A DNA stretch of 64,000 bases from Theocolax elegans. Taxonomy: Eukaryota > Arthropoda > Insecta > Hymenoptera > Cerocephalidae. Location: NCBI GenBank assembly GCA_026168455.1, contig CM047429.1:6413125-6477124 (forward strand). Reading direction: 5' to 3'. Both the position numbers and the translations under genes were made by a program. This document shows, piece after piece, positions 44,271 through 60,100 of the stretch (the first letter of the stretch is position 1; every line of letters begins with the position of its first letter). The notes under the pieces were generated by a model. It ran no database searches and had not been told where the DNA came from. It was given only the letters and a program-made list of their open reading frames with translations.

Positions 44271-47200
44271 ATGGGTGAAAGGAGATATATTCTTGTCTTA
44301 CCTATTCAAAATTTACTTCCTAGATGTTTAAACAATTTTTAGAACGTTTACAATTGTCGATTCAGTCGAAATTCCCAACCAGGACACTACGAGGCACGCT
44401 CCCGCGTTTGCTCATTCGCGGGAGCGTGCCGCGCAGTGTCGAGTATAATTTCTATGGTAAAAAATAAATATTTTGAGTCACTACAATGGGTGAAAGGAGA
44501 TATATTCTTGTCTTACCTATTCAAAATTTACTTCCTAGATGTTTAAACAATTTTTAGAACGTTTACAATTGTCGATTCAGTCGAAATTCCCAACCAGGAC
44601 ACTACGAGGCACGCTCCCGCGTTTGCTCATTCGCGGAGCGTGCCGCGCAGTGTCGAGTATATTTCTATGGTAAAAAATAAATATTTTGAGTCACTAAAAT
44701 GGGTGAAAGGAGATATATTCTTGTCTTACCTATTCAAAATTTACTTCCTAGATGTTTAAACAATTTTTAGAACGTTTACAATTGTCGATTCAGTCGAAAT
44801 TCCCAACCAGGACACTACGAGGCACGCTCCCGCGTTTGCTCATTCGCGGGAGCGTGCCGCGCAGTGTCGAGTATAATTTCTATGGTAAAAAATAAATATT
44901 TTGAGTCACTAAAATGGGTGAGAAGGAGATATATTCTTGTCTTACCTATTCAAAATTTACTTCCTAGATGTTTAAACAATTTTTAGAACGTTTACAATTG
45001 TCGATTCAGTCGAAATTCCCAACCAGGACACTACGAGGCACGCTCCCGCGTTTGCTCATTCGCGGGAGCGTGCCGCGCAGTGTCGAGTATAATTTCTATG
45101 GTAAAAAATAAATATTTTGAGTCACTAAAATGGTGAAAGGAGATATATTCTTGTCTTACCTATTCAAAATTGACTTCCTAGATGTTTAAACAATTTTTAG
45201 AACGTTTACAATTGTCGATTCAGTCGAAATTCCCAACCAGGACACTACGAGGCACGCTCCCGCGTTTGCTCATTCGCGGGAGCGTGCCGCGCAGTGTCGA
45301 GTATAATTTCTATGGTAAAAAATAATATTTTGAGTCACTAAAATGGGTGAAAGGAGATATATTCTTGTCTTACCTATTCAAAATTGACTTCCTAGATGTT
45401 TAAACAATTTTTAGAACGTTTACAATTGTCGATTCAGTCGAAATTCCCAACCAGGACACTACGAGGCACGCTCCCGCGTTTGCTCATTCGCGGGAGCGTG
45501 CCGCGCAGTGTCGAGTATAATTTCTATGGTAAAAAATAATATTTTGAGTCACTAAAATGGGTGAAAGGAGATATATTCTTGTCTTACCTATTCAAAATTG
45601 ACTTCCTAGATGTTTAAAACAATTTTTAGAACGTTTACAATTGTCGATTCAGTCGAAATTCCCAACCAGGACACTACGAGGCACGCTCCCGCGTTTGCTC
45701 ATTCGCGGGAGCGTGCCGCGCAGTGTCGAGTATAATTTCTATGGTAAAAAATAAATATTTTGAGTCACTAAAATGGTGCGAGAGGAGATATATTCTTGTC
45801 TTACCTATTCAAAATTTACTTCCTAGATGTTTAAACAATTTTTAGAACGTTTACAATTGTCGATTCAGTCGAAATTCCCAACCAGGACACTACGAGGCAC
45901 GCTCCCGCGTTTGCTCATTCGCGGAGCGTGCCGCGCAGTGTCGAGTATAATTTCTATGGTAAAAAATAAATATTTTGAGTCACTAAAATGGTGAAAGGAG
46001 ATATATTCTTGTCTTACCTATTCAAAATTTGACTTCCTAGATGTTTAAACAATTTTTAGAACGTTTACAATTGTCGATTCAGTCGAAATTCCCAACCAGG
46101 ACACTACGAGGCACGCTCCCGCGTTTGCTCATTCGCGGGAGCGTGCCGCGCAGTGTCGAGTATAATTTCTATGGTAAAAAATAAATATTTTGAGTCACTA
46201 AAATGGGTGAAAGGAGATATATTCTTGTCTTACCTATTCAAAATTTACTTCCTAGATGTTTAAACAATTTTTAGAACGTTTACAATTGTCGATTCAGTCG
46301 AAATTCCCAACCAGGACACTACGAGGCACGCTCCCGCGTTTGCTCATTCGCGGAGCGTGCCGCGCAGTGTCGAGTATAATTTCTATGGTAAAAAATAAAT
46401 ATTTTGAGTCACTAAAATGGGTGAAAGGAGATATATTCTTGTCTTACCTATTCAAAATTTGACTTCCTAGATGTTTAAACAATTTTTAGAACGTTTACAA
46501 TTGTCGATTCAGTCGAAATTCCCAACCAGGACACTACGAGGCACGCTCCCGCGTTTGCTCATTCGCGGGAGCGTGCCGCGCAGTGTCGAGTATAATTTCT
46601 ATGGTAAAAAATAAATATTTTGAGTCACTAAAATGGGTGAAAGGAGATATATTCTTGTCTTACCTATTCAAAATTTACTTCCTAGATGTTTAAACAATTT
46701 TTAGAACGTTTACAATTGTCGATTCAGTCGAAATTCCCAACCAGGACACTACGAGGCACGCTCCCGCGTTTGCTCATTCGCGGGAGCGTGCCGCGCAGTG
46801 TCGAGTATAATTTCTATGGTAAAAAATAAATATTTTGAGTCACTAAAATGGGTGAAAGGAGATATATTCTTGTCTTACCTATTCAAAATTGACTTCCTAG
46901 ATGTTTAAACAATTTTTAGAACGTTTACAATTGTCGATTCAGTCGAAATTCCCAACCAGGACACTACGAGGCACGCTCCCGCGTTTGCTCATTCGCGGGA
47001 GCGTGCCGCGCAGTGTCGAGTATAATTTCTATGGTAAAAAATAATATTTTGAGTCACTAAAATGGTGAAAGGAGATATATTCTTGTCTTACCTATTCAAA
47101 TTTACTTCCTAGATGTTTAAACAATTTTTAGAACGTTTACAATTGTCGATTCAGTCGAAATTCCCAACCAGGACACTACGAGGCACGCTCCCGCGTTTGC

Positions 47201-50200
47201 TCATTCGCGGAGCGTGCCGCGCAGTGTCGAGTATATTTCTATGGTAAAAAATAAATATTTTGAGTCACTAAAATGGGTGAAAGGAGATATATTCTTGTCT
47301 TACCTATTCAAAATTGACTTCCTAGATGTTTAAACAATTTTTAGAACGTTTACAATTGTCGATTCAGTCGAAATTCCCAACCAGGACACTACGAGGCACG
47401 CTCCCGCGTTTGCTCATTCGCGGGAGCGTGCCGCGCAGTGTCGAGTATAATTTCTATGGTAAAAAATATATATTTTGAGTCACTAAAATGGGTGAAAGGA
47501 GATATATTCTTGTCTTACCTATTCAAAATTGACTTCCTAGATGTTTAAACAATTTTTAGAACGTTTACAATTGTCGATTCAGTCGAAATTCCCAACCAGG
47601 ACACTACGAGGCACGCTCCCGCGTTTGCTCATTCGCGGGAGCGTGCCGCGCAGTGTCGAGTATATTTCTATGGTAAAAAATAAATATTTTGAGTCACTAA
47701 AATGGTGAAGAGGAGATATATTCTTGTCTTACCTATTCAAAATTTACTTCCTAGATGTTTAAACAATTTTTAGAACGTTTACAATTGTCGATTCAGTCGA
47801 AATTCCCAACCAGGACACTACGAGGCACGCTCCCGCGTTTGCTCATTCGCGGGAGCGTGCCGCGCAGTGTCGAGTATAATTTCTATGGTAAAAAATAATA
47901 TTTTGAGTCACTAAAATGGGTGAAAGGAGATATATTCTTGTCTTACCTATTCAAAATTTACTTCCTAGATGTTTAAACAATTTTTAGAACGTTTACAATT
48001 GTCGATTCAGTCGAAATTCCCAACCAGGACACTACGAGGCACGCTCCCGCGTTTGCTCATTCGCGGGAGCGTGCCGCGCAGTGTCGAGTATAATTTCTAT
48101 GGTAAAAAATAAATATTTTGAGTCACTAAAATGGGTGAAAGGAGATATATTCTTGTCTTACCTATTCAAAATTTACTTCCTAGATGTTTAAACAATTTTT
48201 AGAACGTTTACAATTGTCGATTCAGTCGAAATTCCCAACCAGGACACTACGAGGCACGCTCCCGCGTTTGCTCATTCGCGGGAGCGTGCCGCGCAGTGTC
48301 GAGTATAATTTCTATGGTAAAAAATAAATATTTTGAGTCACTAAAATGGGTGAAAGGAGATATATTCTTGTCTTACCTATTCAAAATTTACTTCCTAGAT
48401 GTTTAAACAATTTTTAGAACGTTTACAATTGTCGATTCAGTCGAAATTCCCAACCAGGACACTACGAGGCACGCTCCCGCGTTTGCTCATTCGCGGGAGC
48501 GTGCCGCGCAGTGTCGAGTATAATTTCTATGGTAAAAAATAAATATTTTGAGTCACTAAAATGGTGAAAGGAGATATATTCTTGTCTTACCTATTCAAAA
48601 TTTACTTCCTAGATGTTTAAACAATTTTTAGAACGTTTACAATTGTCGATTCAGTCGAAATTCCCAACCAGGACACTACGAGGCACGCTCCCGCGTTTGC
48701 TCATTCGCGGGAGCGTGCCGCGCAGTGTCGAGTATAATTTCTATGGTAAAAAATAATATTTTGAGTCACTAAAATGGGTGAAAGGAGATATATTCTTGTC
48801 TTACCTATTCAAAATTTACTTCCTAGATGTTTAAACAATTTTTAGAACGTTTACAATTGTCGATTCAGTCGAAATTCCCAACCAGGACACTACGAGGCAC
48901 GCTCCCGCGTTTGCTCATTCGCGGGAGCGTGCCGCGCAGTGTCGAGTATAATTTCTATGGTAAAAAATAAATATTTTGAGTCACTAAAATGTGCGAGAGG
49001 AGATATATTCTTGTCTTACCTATTCAAAATTTACTTCCTAGATGTTTAAACAATTTTTAGAACGTTTACAATTGTCGATTCAGTCGAAATTCCCAACCAG
49101 GACACTACGAGGCACGCTCCCGCGTTTGCTCATTCGCGGGAGCGTGCCGCGCAGTGTCGAGTATAATTTCTATGGTAAAAAATAATATTTTGAGTCACTA
49201 AAATGGGTGAAAGGAGATATATTCTTGTCTTACCTATTCAAATTGACTTCCTAGATGTTTAAACAATTTTTAGAACGTTTACAATTGTCGATTCAGTCGA
49301 AATTCCCAACCAGGACACTACGAGGCACGCTCCCGCGTTTGCTCATTCGCGGGAGCGTGCCGCGCAGTGTCGAGTATAATTTCTATGGTAAAAATAAATA
49401 TTTGAGTCACTAAAATGGGTGAAAGGAGATATATTCTTGTCTTACCTATTCAAAATTTACTTCCTAGATGTTTAAACAATTTTTAGAACGTTTACAATTG
49501 TCGATTCAGTCGAAATTCCCAACCAGGACACTACGAGGCACGCTCCCGCGTTTGCTACATTCGCGGGAGCGTGCCGCGCAGTGTCGAGTATAATTTCTAT
49601 GGTAAAAAATAAATATTTTGAGTCACTAAAATGGGTGAGAGGAGATATATTCTTGTCTTACCTATTCAAAATTTACTTCCTAGATGTTTAAACAATTTTT
49701 AGAACGTTTACAATTGTCGATTCAGTCGAAATTCCCAACCAGGACACTACGAGGCACGCTCCCGCGTTGCTCATTCGCGGGAGCGTGCCGCGCAGTGTCG
49801 AGTATAATTTCTATGGTAAAAAATAATATTTTGAGTCACTAAAATGGGTGAAAGGAGATATATTCTTGTCTTACCTATTCAAAATTTACTTCCTAGATGT
49901 TTAAACAATTTTTGAGAACGTTTACAATTGTCGATTCAGTCGAAATTCCCAACCAGGACACTACGAGGCACGCTCCCGCGTTTGCTCATTCGCGGGAGCG
50001 TGCCGCGCAGTGTCGAGTATAATTTCTATGGTAAAAAATAAATATTTGAGTCACTAAAATGGTGCTGAGAGGAGAATATTCTTGTCTTACCTATTCAAAA
50101 TTTACTTCCTAGATGTTTAAACAATTTTTAGGAACGTTTACAATTGTCGATTCAGTCGAAATTCCCAACCAGGACACTACGAGGCACGCTCCCGCGTTTG

Positions 50201-53140
50201 CTCATTCGCGGGAGCGTGCCGCGCAGTGTCGAGTATAATTTCTATGGTAAAAAAATAATATTTTGAGTCACTAAAATGGGTGAAAGGAGATATATTCTTG
50301 TCTTACCTATTCAAAATTTGACTTCCTAGATGTTTAAACAATTTTTAGGAACGTTTACAATTGTCGATTCAGTCGAAATTCCCAACCAGGACACTACGAG
50401 GCACGCTCCCGCGTTTGCTCATTCGCGGGAGCGTGCCGCGCAGTGTCGAGTATAATTTCTATGGTAAAAAATAAATATTTTGAGTCACTAAAATGGGTGA
50501 AGAGGAGATATATTCTTGTCTTACCTATTCAAAATTTACTTCCTAGATGTTTAAAACAATTTTTAGGAACGTTTACAATTGTCGATTCAGTCGAAATTCC
50601 CAACCAGGACACTACGAGGCACGCTCCCGCGTTTGCTCATTCGCGGGAGCGTGCCGCGCAGTGTCGAGTATAATTTCTATGGTAAAAATAATATTTTGAT
50701 GTCACTAAAATGGGTGAAGGAGATATATTCTTGTCTTACCTATTCAAAATTTACTTCCTAGATGTTTAAACAATTTTAGGAACGTTTACAATTGTCGATT
50801 CAGTCGAAATTCCCAACCAGGACACTACGAGGCACGCTCCCGCGTTTGCTCATTACGCGGGAGCGTGCCGCGCAGTGTCGAGTATAATTTCTATGGTAAA
50901 AATAATATTTTGAGTCACTAAAATGGCGAAGGAGATATATTCTTGTCTTACCTATTCAAAATTACTTCCTAGATGTTAAACAATTTTTAGAACGTTTACA
51001 ATTGCCGATTCAGTTCGAAATTCCCAACCAGGACACTACGAGGCACGCTCCCGCGTTTGCTCATTCGCGGAGCGTGCCGCGCAGTGTCGAGTATAATTTC
51101 TATGGTAAAAAATAAATATTTTGAGTCACTAAAATGGGTGAAAGGAGATATATTCTTGTCTTACCTATTCAAAATTTACTTCCTAGATGTTTAAACAATT
51201 TTTAGAACGTTTACAATTGTCGATTCAGTCGAAATTCCCAACCAGGACACTACGAGGCACGCTCCCGCGTTTGCTCATTCGCGGGAGCGTGCCGCGCAGT
51301 GTCGAGTATAATTTCTATGGTAAAAAATAAATATTTTGAGTCACTAAAATGGGTGAAAGGAGATATATTCTTGTCTTACCTATTCAAAATTTACTTCCTA
51401 GATGTTTAAACAATTTTTGAACGTTTACAATTGTCGATTCAGTCGAAATTCCCAACCAGGACACTACGAGGCACGCTCCCGCGTTTGCTCATTCGCGGGA
51501 GCGTGCCGCGCAGTGTCGAGTATAATTTCTATGGTAAAAAATAAATATTTTGAGTCACTAAAATGGGCGAAAGGAGATATATTCTTGTTCTTACTATTCA
51601 AATTACTTCTAGTATGTTTAAACAATTTTTAGGAACCGTTTACAATTGTCGATTCAGTCGAAATTCCCAACCAGGCCACTACGAGGCACGCTCCCGCGTT
51701 GCTCATTCGCGGGAGCGTGCCGCGCAGTGTCGAGCTATAATTTCTATGGTAAAAAATAAATATTTTGAGTTCACTAAACTGGGTGAAAGGAGATATATTC
51801 TTGTCTACCCTATTCAAAATTTACTCCTAGATGTTTTAAACAATTTTTGGAACGTTTACAATTGTCGATTCAGTCGAAATTCCCAACAGGACACTACGAG
51901 GCACGCTCCCGCGTTGCTCATTCGCGGGAGCGTGCCGCGCAGTGTCGAGTAATATTTTCTATGGTAAAAATAACTATTTTGAGTCACTAAAATGGGTGAA
52001 AGGAGATATATTCTTGTCTTACCTATTCAAAATTGACTTCCTAGATGTTTAAACAAATTTTTAGAAACGTTTACAATTGTCGATTCAGTCGAAATCCCAA
52101 CAGGACACATACGAGGCACGCTCCCGCGTTTGCTCATTCGCGGGAGCGTGCCCGCGCAGTGTTCAGAGTATAATTTTCTATGGTAAAAAATCAATTTTGA
52201 GTCATCTAAAAGGGTGAAAGGAGATATATTCTTGTCTACCTATTCAAAATTTACTCCTAGACTGTTTAAACAATTTTTTAGAACGTTTACAATTGTCGAT
52301 TCAGTCGAAATTCCCAACCAGGACACTACGAGGCACGCTCGCGGTTTGCTCATTCGCGGGAGCGTGCCGCGCGTGTCGATTATATTTTCTACGGTAAAAA
52401 AAATATTTTGAGTCACTAAAATGGTGCAAGGGAGATATATTATTGTCTTACCTATTCAAAATTTACTTCCTAGAGTTTAAAACAATTTTTGAACGTTTAC
52501 AATTGTCGATTCAGTCGAAATTCCCAACCAGGACACTACGAGGCACGCTCCCGCGTTTGCCATTCGCGGGAGCGTGCCGCGCAGTGTCCGATTATATTTC
52601 TACGGTAAAAAATAAATATTCTGAGTCACTAAAATGGGTGAAGAGAGATATATTCTGTCTAACCTATTCAAAATTTAATTTCCTAGCAGTTTAAACAATT
52701 TTTAGACTCGTTTGCAATTGCCGATTCAGTCGAAATTCCCAACCAGAACACTACGAGGCACGCTCCCGCGTTGCTCATTCGGGGAGCGTGCCGCGCAGTG
52801 TCGATTATAATTTCTATGGTAAAAAATAAATATTTTTAGTCACTAAAATGGGTGAAAAGGAGATATATTCTTGTCTTACCTATTCAATCTCTACTTCCTA
52901 GCATTTTAAACAATTTTTAAACGTTTGCAATTGCCGATTCAGTCGAAATTCCCAACCAGGACACTACGAGGCACGCTCCGCGTTTGCTCATTCGCCGGGA
53001 GCGTGCCGCGCAGTGTCGATTATATTTCTTACGGTAAAAAAATAATATTTTGAGTTCACTAAAATGGGTGAAAGGAGATATATTCTTGTCTTACCTATTC
53101 AAAATTTACTTCCAAGATGTTTAAACAATTTTTAGAACGT
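43080..53140 (+). repeat. Satellite segment with dense small indels (probable low-quality assembly)
   Basis: Monomers here repeatedly lose or gain single bases in runs (ATAATATTTTG for ATAAATATTTTG, CGCGGAGCG for CGCGGGAGCG, AATGGTG for AATGGGTG). From 51590 to 53060 errors occur every few tens of bases. Cleaner versions of the same variants lie downstream. Confidence 0.75.
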
Positions 53141-56100
53141 TACAATTGTCGATTCAGTCGAAATTCCCAATCAGGACACTACGAGGCACGCTCACGCGTT
53201 TGCTCATTCGCGGGAGCGTGCCGCGCAGTGTACAGTATAATTTCAATGGGAAAAATAAATATTTTGAGTCACTAAAATGTGCGAGAGGAGATATATTCTT
53301 GTCTTACCTATTCAAAATTTACTTCCTAGATGTTTTAAACAATTTTTAGAACGTTTACAATTGTCGATTCAGTCGAAATTCCCAATCAGGACACTACGAG
53401 GCACGCTCACGCGTTTGCTCATTCGCGGGAGCGTGCCGCGCAGTGTACAGTATAATTTCAATGGGAAAATAAATATTTTGAGTCACTAAAATGTGCGAGA
53501 GGAGATATATTCTTGTCTTACCTATTCAAAATTTACTTCCTAGATGTTTAAACAATTTTTAGAACGTTTACAATTGTCGATTCAGTCGAAATTCCCAAAC
53601 AGGACACTACGAGGCACGCTCCCGTGTTTGCTCATTCGCGAGAGCGTGCCGCGCAGTGTCGAGTATATTTTCTATGGTAAAAAATAAATATTTTGAGTCA
53701 CCAAAATGGGCAAGAGGAGATATATTCTTGTCTTAACTATTCAAGTTTTACTTCCTAGATGTTTAAACAATTTTTAGAACGTTTACAATTGTCGATTCAG
53801 TCGAAATTCCCAACCAGGACACTACGAGGCACGCTCACGTGTTTGCTCATTCGCGGGAGCGTGCCGCGCAGTGTACAGTATAATTTCAATGGTAAAAAAT
53901 AAATATTTTGAGTCACTAAAATGTGCGAGAGGAGATATATTCTTGTCTTACCTATTCAAATTTACTTCCTAGATGTTTAAACAATTTTTAGAACGTTTAC
54001 AATTGTCGATTCAGTCGAAATTCCCAACCAGGACACTACGAGGCACGCTCCCGCGTTTGCTCATTCGCGGGAGCGTGCCGCGCAGTGTCGAGTATATTTT
54101 CTATGGTAAAGAATAAATATTTTGAGTCACTAAAATGGGTGAAAGGAGATATATTCTTGTCTTACCTATTCAAAATTTACTTCCTAGATGTTTAAACAAT
54201 TTATAGAACGTTTACAATTGTCGATTCAGTCGAAATTCCCAACCAGGACACTACGAGGCACGCTCCCGCGTTTGCTTATTCGCGGGAGCGTGCCGCGCAG
54301 TGTCCAATATATTTACTACGGTCGAAAGCAAATATTTTGAGTCTGTAAAATGGGTGAAAGGAGATATATTCTTGTCTTACCTATTCAAAATTTACTTCCA
54401 AGATGTTTAACCAATTTTTAGAACGTTTACAATTGTCGATTCAGTCGAAATTCCCAACCAGGACACTACGAGGCACGCTCCCGCGTTTGCTCATTCGCGG
54501 TAGCGTGCCGCGCAGTGTCGAGTATAATTTCTATGGTAAAAAATCAATATTTTGAGTCACTAAAATGTGCAAGAGGAGATATATTCTTGTCTGACCTATT
54601 CAAAATTTACTTTCTAGATGTTTAAACAATTTTTAGAACGTTTACAATTGTCGATTCAGTCGAAATTCCCAACCAGGACACTACGAGGCACGCTCCCGCG
54701 TTTGCTTATTCGCGGGAGCGTGCCGCGCAGTGTCCAATATATTTACTACGGTCGAAAGCAAATATTTTGAGTCTGTAAAATGGGTGAAAGGAGATATATT
54801 CTTGTCTTACCTATTCAAAATTTACTTCCTAGATGTTTAAACAATTTTTAGAACGTTTACAATTGTCGATTCAGTCGAAATTCCCAACCAGGACACTACG
54901 AGGCACGCTCCCGCGTTTGCACATTCGCGGGAGCGTGCCGCGCAGTGTCGAGTATAATTTCTATGGTAAAAAATAAATATTCTGAGTCACTAAAATGTGC
55001 GAGAGGAGATATATTCTTGTCTTACCTATTCAAAATTTACTTCCTAGATGTTTAAACAATTTTTAGAACGTTTACAATTGTCGATTCAGTCGAAATTCCC
55101 AACCAGGACACTACGAGGCACGCTCCCGCGTTTGCTCATTCGCGGGAGCGTGCCGCGCAGTGTCGAGTATAATTTCTATGGTAAAAAATAAATATTCTGA
55201 GTCACTAAAATGTGCGAGAGGAGATATATTCTTGTCTTACCTATTCAAAATTTACTTCCTAGATGTTTAAACAATTTTTAGAACGTTTACAATTGTCGAT
55301 TCAGTCGAAATTCCCAACCAGGACACTACGAGGCACGCTCCCGCGTTTGCTCATTCGCGGGAGCGTGCCGCGCAGTGTCGAGTATACTTTCTATGGTAAA
55401 AAATAAATATTTTGAGTCACTAAAATGGGTGAAAGGAGATATATTCTTGTCTTACCTATTCAAAAATTACTTCCTAGATGTTTAAACAATTTTTAGAACG
55501 TTTACAATTGTCGATTCAGTCGAAATTCCCAACCAGGACACTACGAGGCACGCTCCCGCGTTTGCACATTCGCGGGAGCGTGCCGCGCAGTGTCGAGTAT
55601 AATTTCTATGGTAAAAAATAAATATTCTGAGTCACTAAAATGTGCGAGAGGAGATATATTCTTGTCTTACCTATTCAAAATTTACTTCCTAGATGTTTAA
55701 ACAATTTTTAGAACGTTTACAATTGTCGATTCAGTCGAAATTCCCAACCAGGACACTACGAGGCACGCTCCCGCGTTTGCTCATTCGCGGAAGCGTGCCG
55801 CACAGTGTCGAGTATAATTTCTATGGTAAAAAATAAATATTTTGAGTCACTACAATGGGTGAAAGGAGATATATTCTTGTCTTACCTATTCAAAATTTGA
55901 TTCCTAGATGTTTAAACAATTTTTGGAACGTTTACAATTGTCGATTCAGTCGAAATTCCCAACCAGGACACTACGAGGCACGCTCCCGCGTTTGCTCATT
56001 CGCGGGAGCGTGCCGCGCAGTGTCGAGTATAATTTCTATGGTAAAAAATAAATATTTTGAGTCACTAAAATGGGTGAAAGGAGATATATTCTTGTCTTAC

Positions 56101-57145
56101 CTATTCAAAATTTACTTCCTAGATGTTTAAACAATTTTTGGAACGTTTACAATTGTCGATTCAGTCGAAATTCCCAACCAGGACACTACGAGGCACGCTC
56201 CCGCGTTTGCTCATTCGCGGGAGCGTGCCGCGCAGTGTCGAGTATAATTTCTATGGTAAAAAATAAATATTTTGTGTCACTAAAATGGGTGAAAGGAGAT
56301 ATATTCTTGTCTTACCTATTCAAAATTTACTTCCTAGATGTTTAAACAATTTTTGGAACGTTTACAATTGTCGATTCAGTCGAAATTCCCAACCAGGACA
56401 CTACGAGGCACGCTCCCGCGTTTGCTCATTCGCGGGAGCGTGCCGCGCAGTGTCGAGAATAATTTCTATGGTAAAAAATAAATATTTTGAGTCACTACAA
56501 TGGGTGAAAGGAGATATGTTCTTGTCTTACCTATTCAAAATTGACTTCCTAGATGTTTAAACAATTTTTAGAACGGTTACAATTGTCGATTCAGTCGAAA
56601 TTCCCAACCAGGATACTACGAGGCACGCTCCCGCGTTTGCTCATTCGCGGGAGCGTGCCGCGCAATGTCGAGTTTATTTTCTATGGTAAAAAATAAATAT
56701 TTTGAGTCACTAAAATGGGTGAAAGGAGATATATATTCTTGTCTTACCTATTCAAAATTTACTTCCTAGATGTTTAAACAATTTTTAGAACGTTTACAAT
56801 TGTCGATTCAGTCGAAATTCCCAACCAGGACACTACGAGGCACGCTCCCGCGTTTGCACATTCGCGGGAGCGTGCCGCGCAGTGTCGAGTATAATTTCTA
56901 TGGTAAAAATAAATATTTTGAGTCACTAAAATGTGCGAGAGGAGATATATTCTTGTCTTACCTATTCAAAATATACTTCCTACATGTTTAAACAATTTTT
57001 AGAACGTTTACAATTGTCGATTCAGTCGAAATTCCCAACCAGGACACTACGAGGCACGCTCCCGCGTTTGCTCATTCGCGGAAGCGTGCCGCGCAGTGTC
57101 GAGTATAATTTCTATGGTAAAAAATAAATATTTTGAGTCACTACA

Positions 57146-60100
57146 ATGGGTGAAAGGAGATATATTCTTGTCTTACCTATTCAAAATTTGATTCCTAGAT
57201 GTTTAAACAATTTTTGGAACGTTTACAATTGTCGATTCAGTCGAAATTCCCAACCAGGACACTACGAGGCACGCTCCCGCGTTTGCTCATTCGCGGGAGC
57301 GTGCCGCGCAGTGTCGAGTATAATTTCTATGGTAAAAAATATATATTTTGAGTCACTAAAATGGGTGAAAGGAGATATATTCTTGTCTTACCTATTCAAA
57401 ATTGACTTCCTAGATGTTTAAACAATTTTTAGAACGTTTACAATTGTCGATTCAGTCGAAATTCCCAACCAGGACACTACGAGGCACGCTCCCGCGTTTG
57501 CTCATTCGCGGGAGCGTGCCGCGCAGTGTCGAGTATAATTTCTATGGTAAAAAATATATATTTTGAGTCACTAAAATGGGTGAAAGGAGATATATTCTTG
57601 TCTTACCTATTCAAAATTGACTTCCTAGATGTTTAAACAATTTTTAGAACGTTTACAAATGTCGATTCAGTCGAAATTCCCAAACAGGACACTACGGGGC
57701 ACGCTCCCGTGTTTGCTCATTCGCGAGAGCGTGTCGCGCAGTGTCGAGTATATTTTCTATGGTAAAAAATAAATATTTTGAGTCACCAAAATGGGCAAGA
57801 GGAGATATATTCTTGTCTTAACTATTCAAGTTTTACTTCCTAGATGTTTAAACAATTTTTAGAACGTTTACAATTGTCGATTCAGTCGAAATTCCCAACC
57901 AGGACACTACGAGGCACGCTCCCGCGTTTGCTCATTCGCGGGAGCGTGCCGCGCAGTGTCGAGTATAATTTCTATGGTAAAAAATATATATTTTGAGTCA
58001 CTAAAATGGGTGAAAGGAGATATATTCTTGTCTTACCTATTTAAAATTGACTTCCTAGATGTTTAAACAATTTTTAGAACGTTTACAATTGTCGATTCAG
58101 TCGAAATTCCCAACCAGGACACTACGAGGCACGCTCCCGCGTTTGCACATTCGCGGGAGCGTGCCGCGCAGTGTCGAGTATAATTTCTATGGTAAAAAAT
58201 AAATATTTTGAGTCACTAAAATGTGCGAGAGGAGATATATTCTTGTCTTACCTATTCAAAATTTACTTCCTAGATGTTTAAACAATTTTTAGAACGTTTA
58301 CAATTGTCGATTCAGTCGAAATTCCCAACCAGGACACTACGAGGCACGCTCCCGCGTTTGCTCATTCGCGGAAGCGTGCCGCGCAGTGTCGAGTATAATT
58401 TCTATGGTAAAAAATAAATATTTTGAGTCACTAAAATGTGCGAGAGGAGATATATTCTTGTCTTACCTATTCAAAATTTACTTCCTAGATGTTTAAACAA
58501 TTTTTAGAACGTTTACAATTGTCGATTCAGTCGAAATTCCCAACCAGGACACTACGAGGCACGCTCCCGCGTTTGCTCATTCGCGGAAGCGTGCCGCGCA
58601 GTGTCGAGTATAATTTCTATGGTAAAAAATAAATATTTTGAGTCACTACAATGGGTGAAAGGAGATATATTCTTGTCTTACCTATTCAAAATTTGATTCC
58701 TAGATGTTTAAACAATTTTTGGAACGTTTACAATTGTCGATTCAGTCGAAATTCCCAACCAGGACACTACGAGGCACGCTCCCGCGTTTGCTCATTCGCG
58801 GGAGCGTGCCGCGCAGTGTCGAGTATAATTTCTATGGTAAAAAATAAGTATTTTGTGTCACTAAAATGGGTGAAAGGAGATATATTCTTGTCTTACCTAT
58901 TCAAAATTTACTTCCTAGATGTTTAAACAATTTTTAGAACGTTTACAATTGTCGATTCAGTCGAAATTCCCAACCAGGACACTACGAGGCACGCTCCCGC
59001 GTTTGCTCATTCGCGGGAGCGTGCCGCGCAGTGTCGAGTATAATTTCTATGGTAAAAAATAAATATTTTGAGTCACTACAATGGGTGAAAGGAGATATGT
59101 TCTTGTCTTACCTATTCAAAATTGACTTCCTAGATGTTTAAACAATTTTTAGAACGGTTACAATTGTCGATTCAGTCGAAATTCCCAACCAGGATACTAC
59201 GAGGCACGCTCCCGCGTTTGCTCATTCGCGGGAGCGTGCCGCGCAATGTCGAGTTTATTTTCTATGGTAAAAAATAAATATTTTGAGTCACTAAAATGGG
59301 TGAAAGGAGATATATATTCTTGTCTTACCTATTCAAAATTTACTTCCTAGATGTTTAAACAATTTTTAGAACGTTTACAATTGTCGATTCAGTCGAAATT
59401 CCCAACCAGGACACTACGAGGCACGCTCCCGCGTTTGCACATTCGCGGGAGCGTGCCGCGCAGTGTCGAGTATAATTTCTATGGTAAAAAATAAATATTT
59501 TGAGTCACTAAAATGTGCGAGAGGAGATATATTCTTGTCTTACCTATTCAAAATTTACTTCCTAGATGTTTAAACAATTTTTAGAACGTTTACAATTGTC
59601 GATTCAGTCGAAATTCCCAACCAGGACACTACGAGGCACGCTCCCGCGTTTGCTCATTCGCGGAAGCGTGCCGCGCAGTGTCGAGTATAATTTCTATGGT
59701 AAAAAATAAATATTTTGAGTCACTACAATGGGTGAAAGGAGATATATTCTTGTCTTACCTATTCAAAATTTGATTCCTAGATGTTTAAACAATTTTTGGA
59801 ACGTTTACAATTGTCGATTCAGTCGAAATTCCCAACCAGGACACTACGAGGCACGCTCCCGCGTTTGCTCATTCGCGGGAGCGTGCCGCGCAGTGTCGAG
59901 TATAATTTCTATGGTAAAAAATATATATTTTGAGTCACTAAAATGGGTGAAAGGAGATATATTCTTGTCTTACCTATTCAAAATTGACTTCCTAGATGTT
60001 TAAACAATTTTTAGAACGTTTACAACTGTCGATTCAGTCGAAATTCCCAACCAGGACACTACGAGGCACGCTCCCGCGTTTGCTCATTCGCGGGAGCGTG

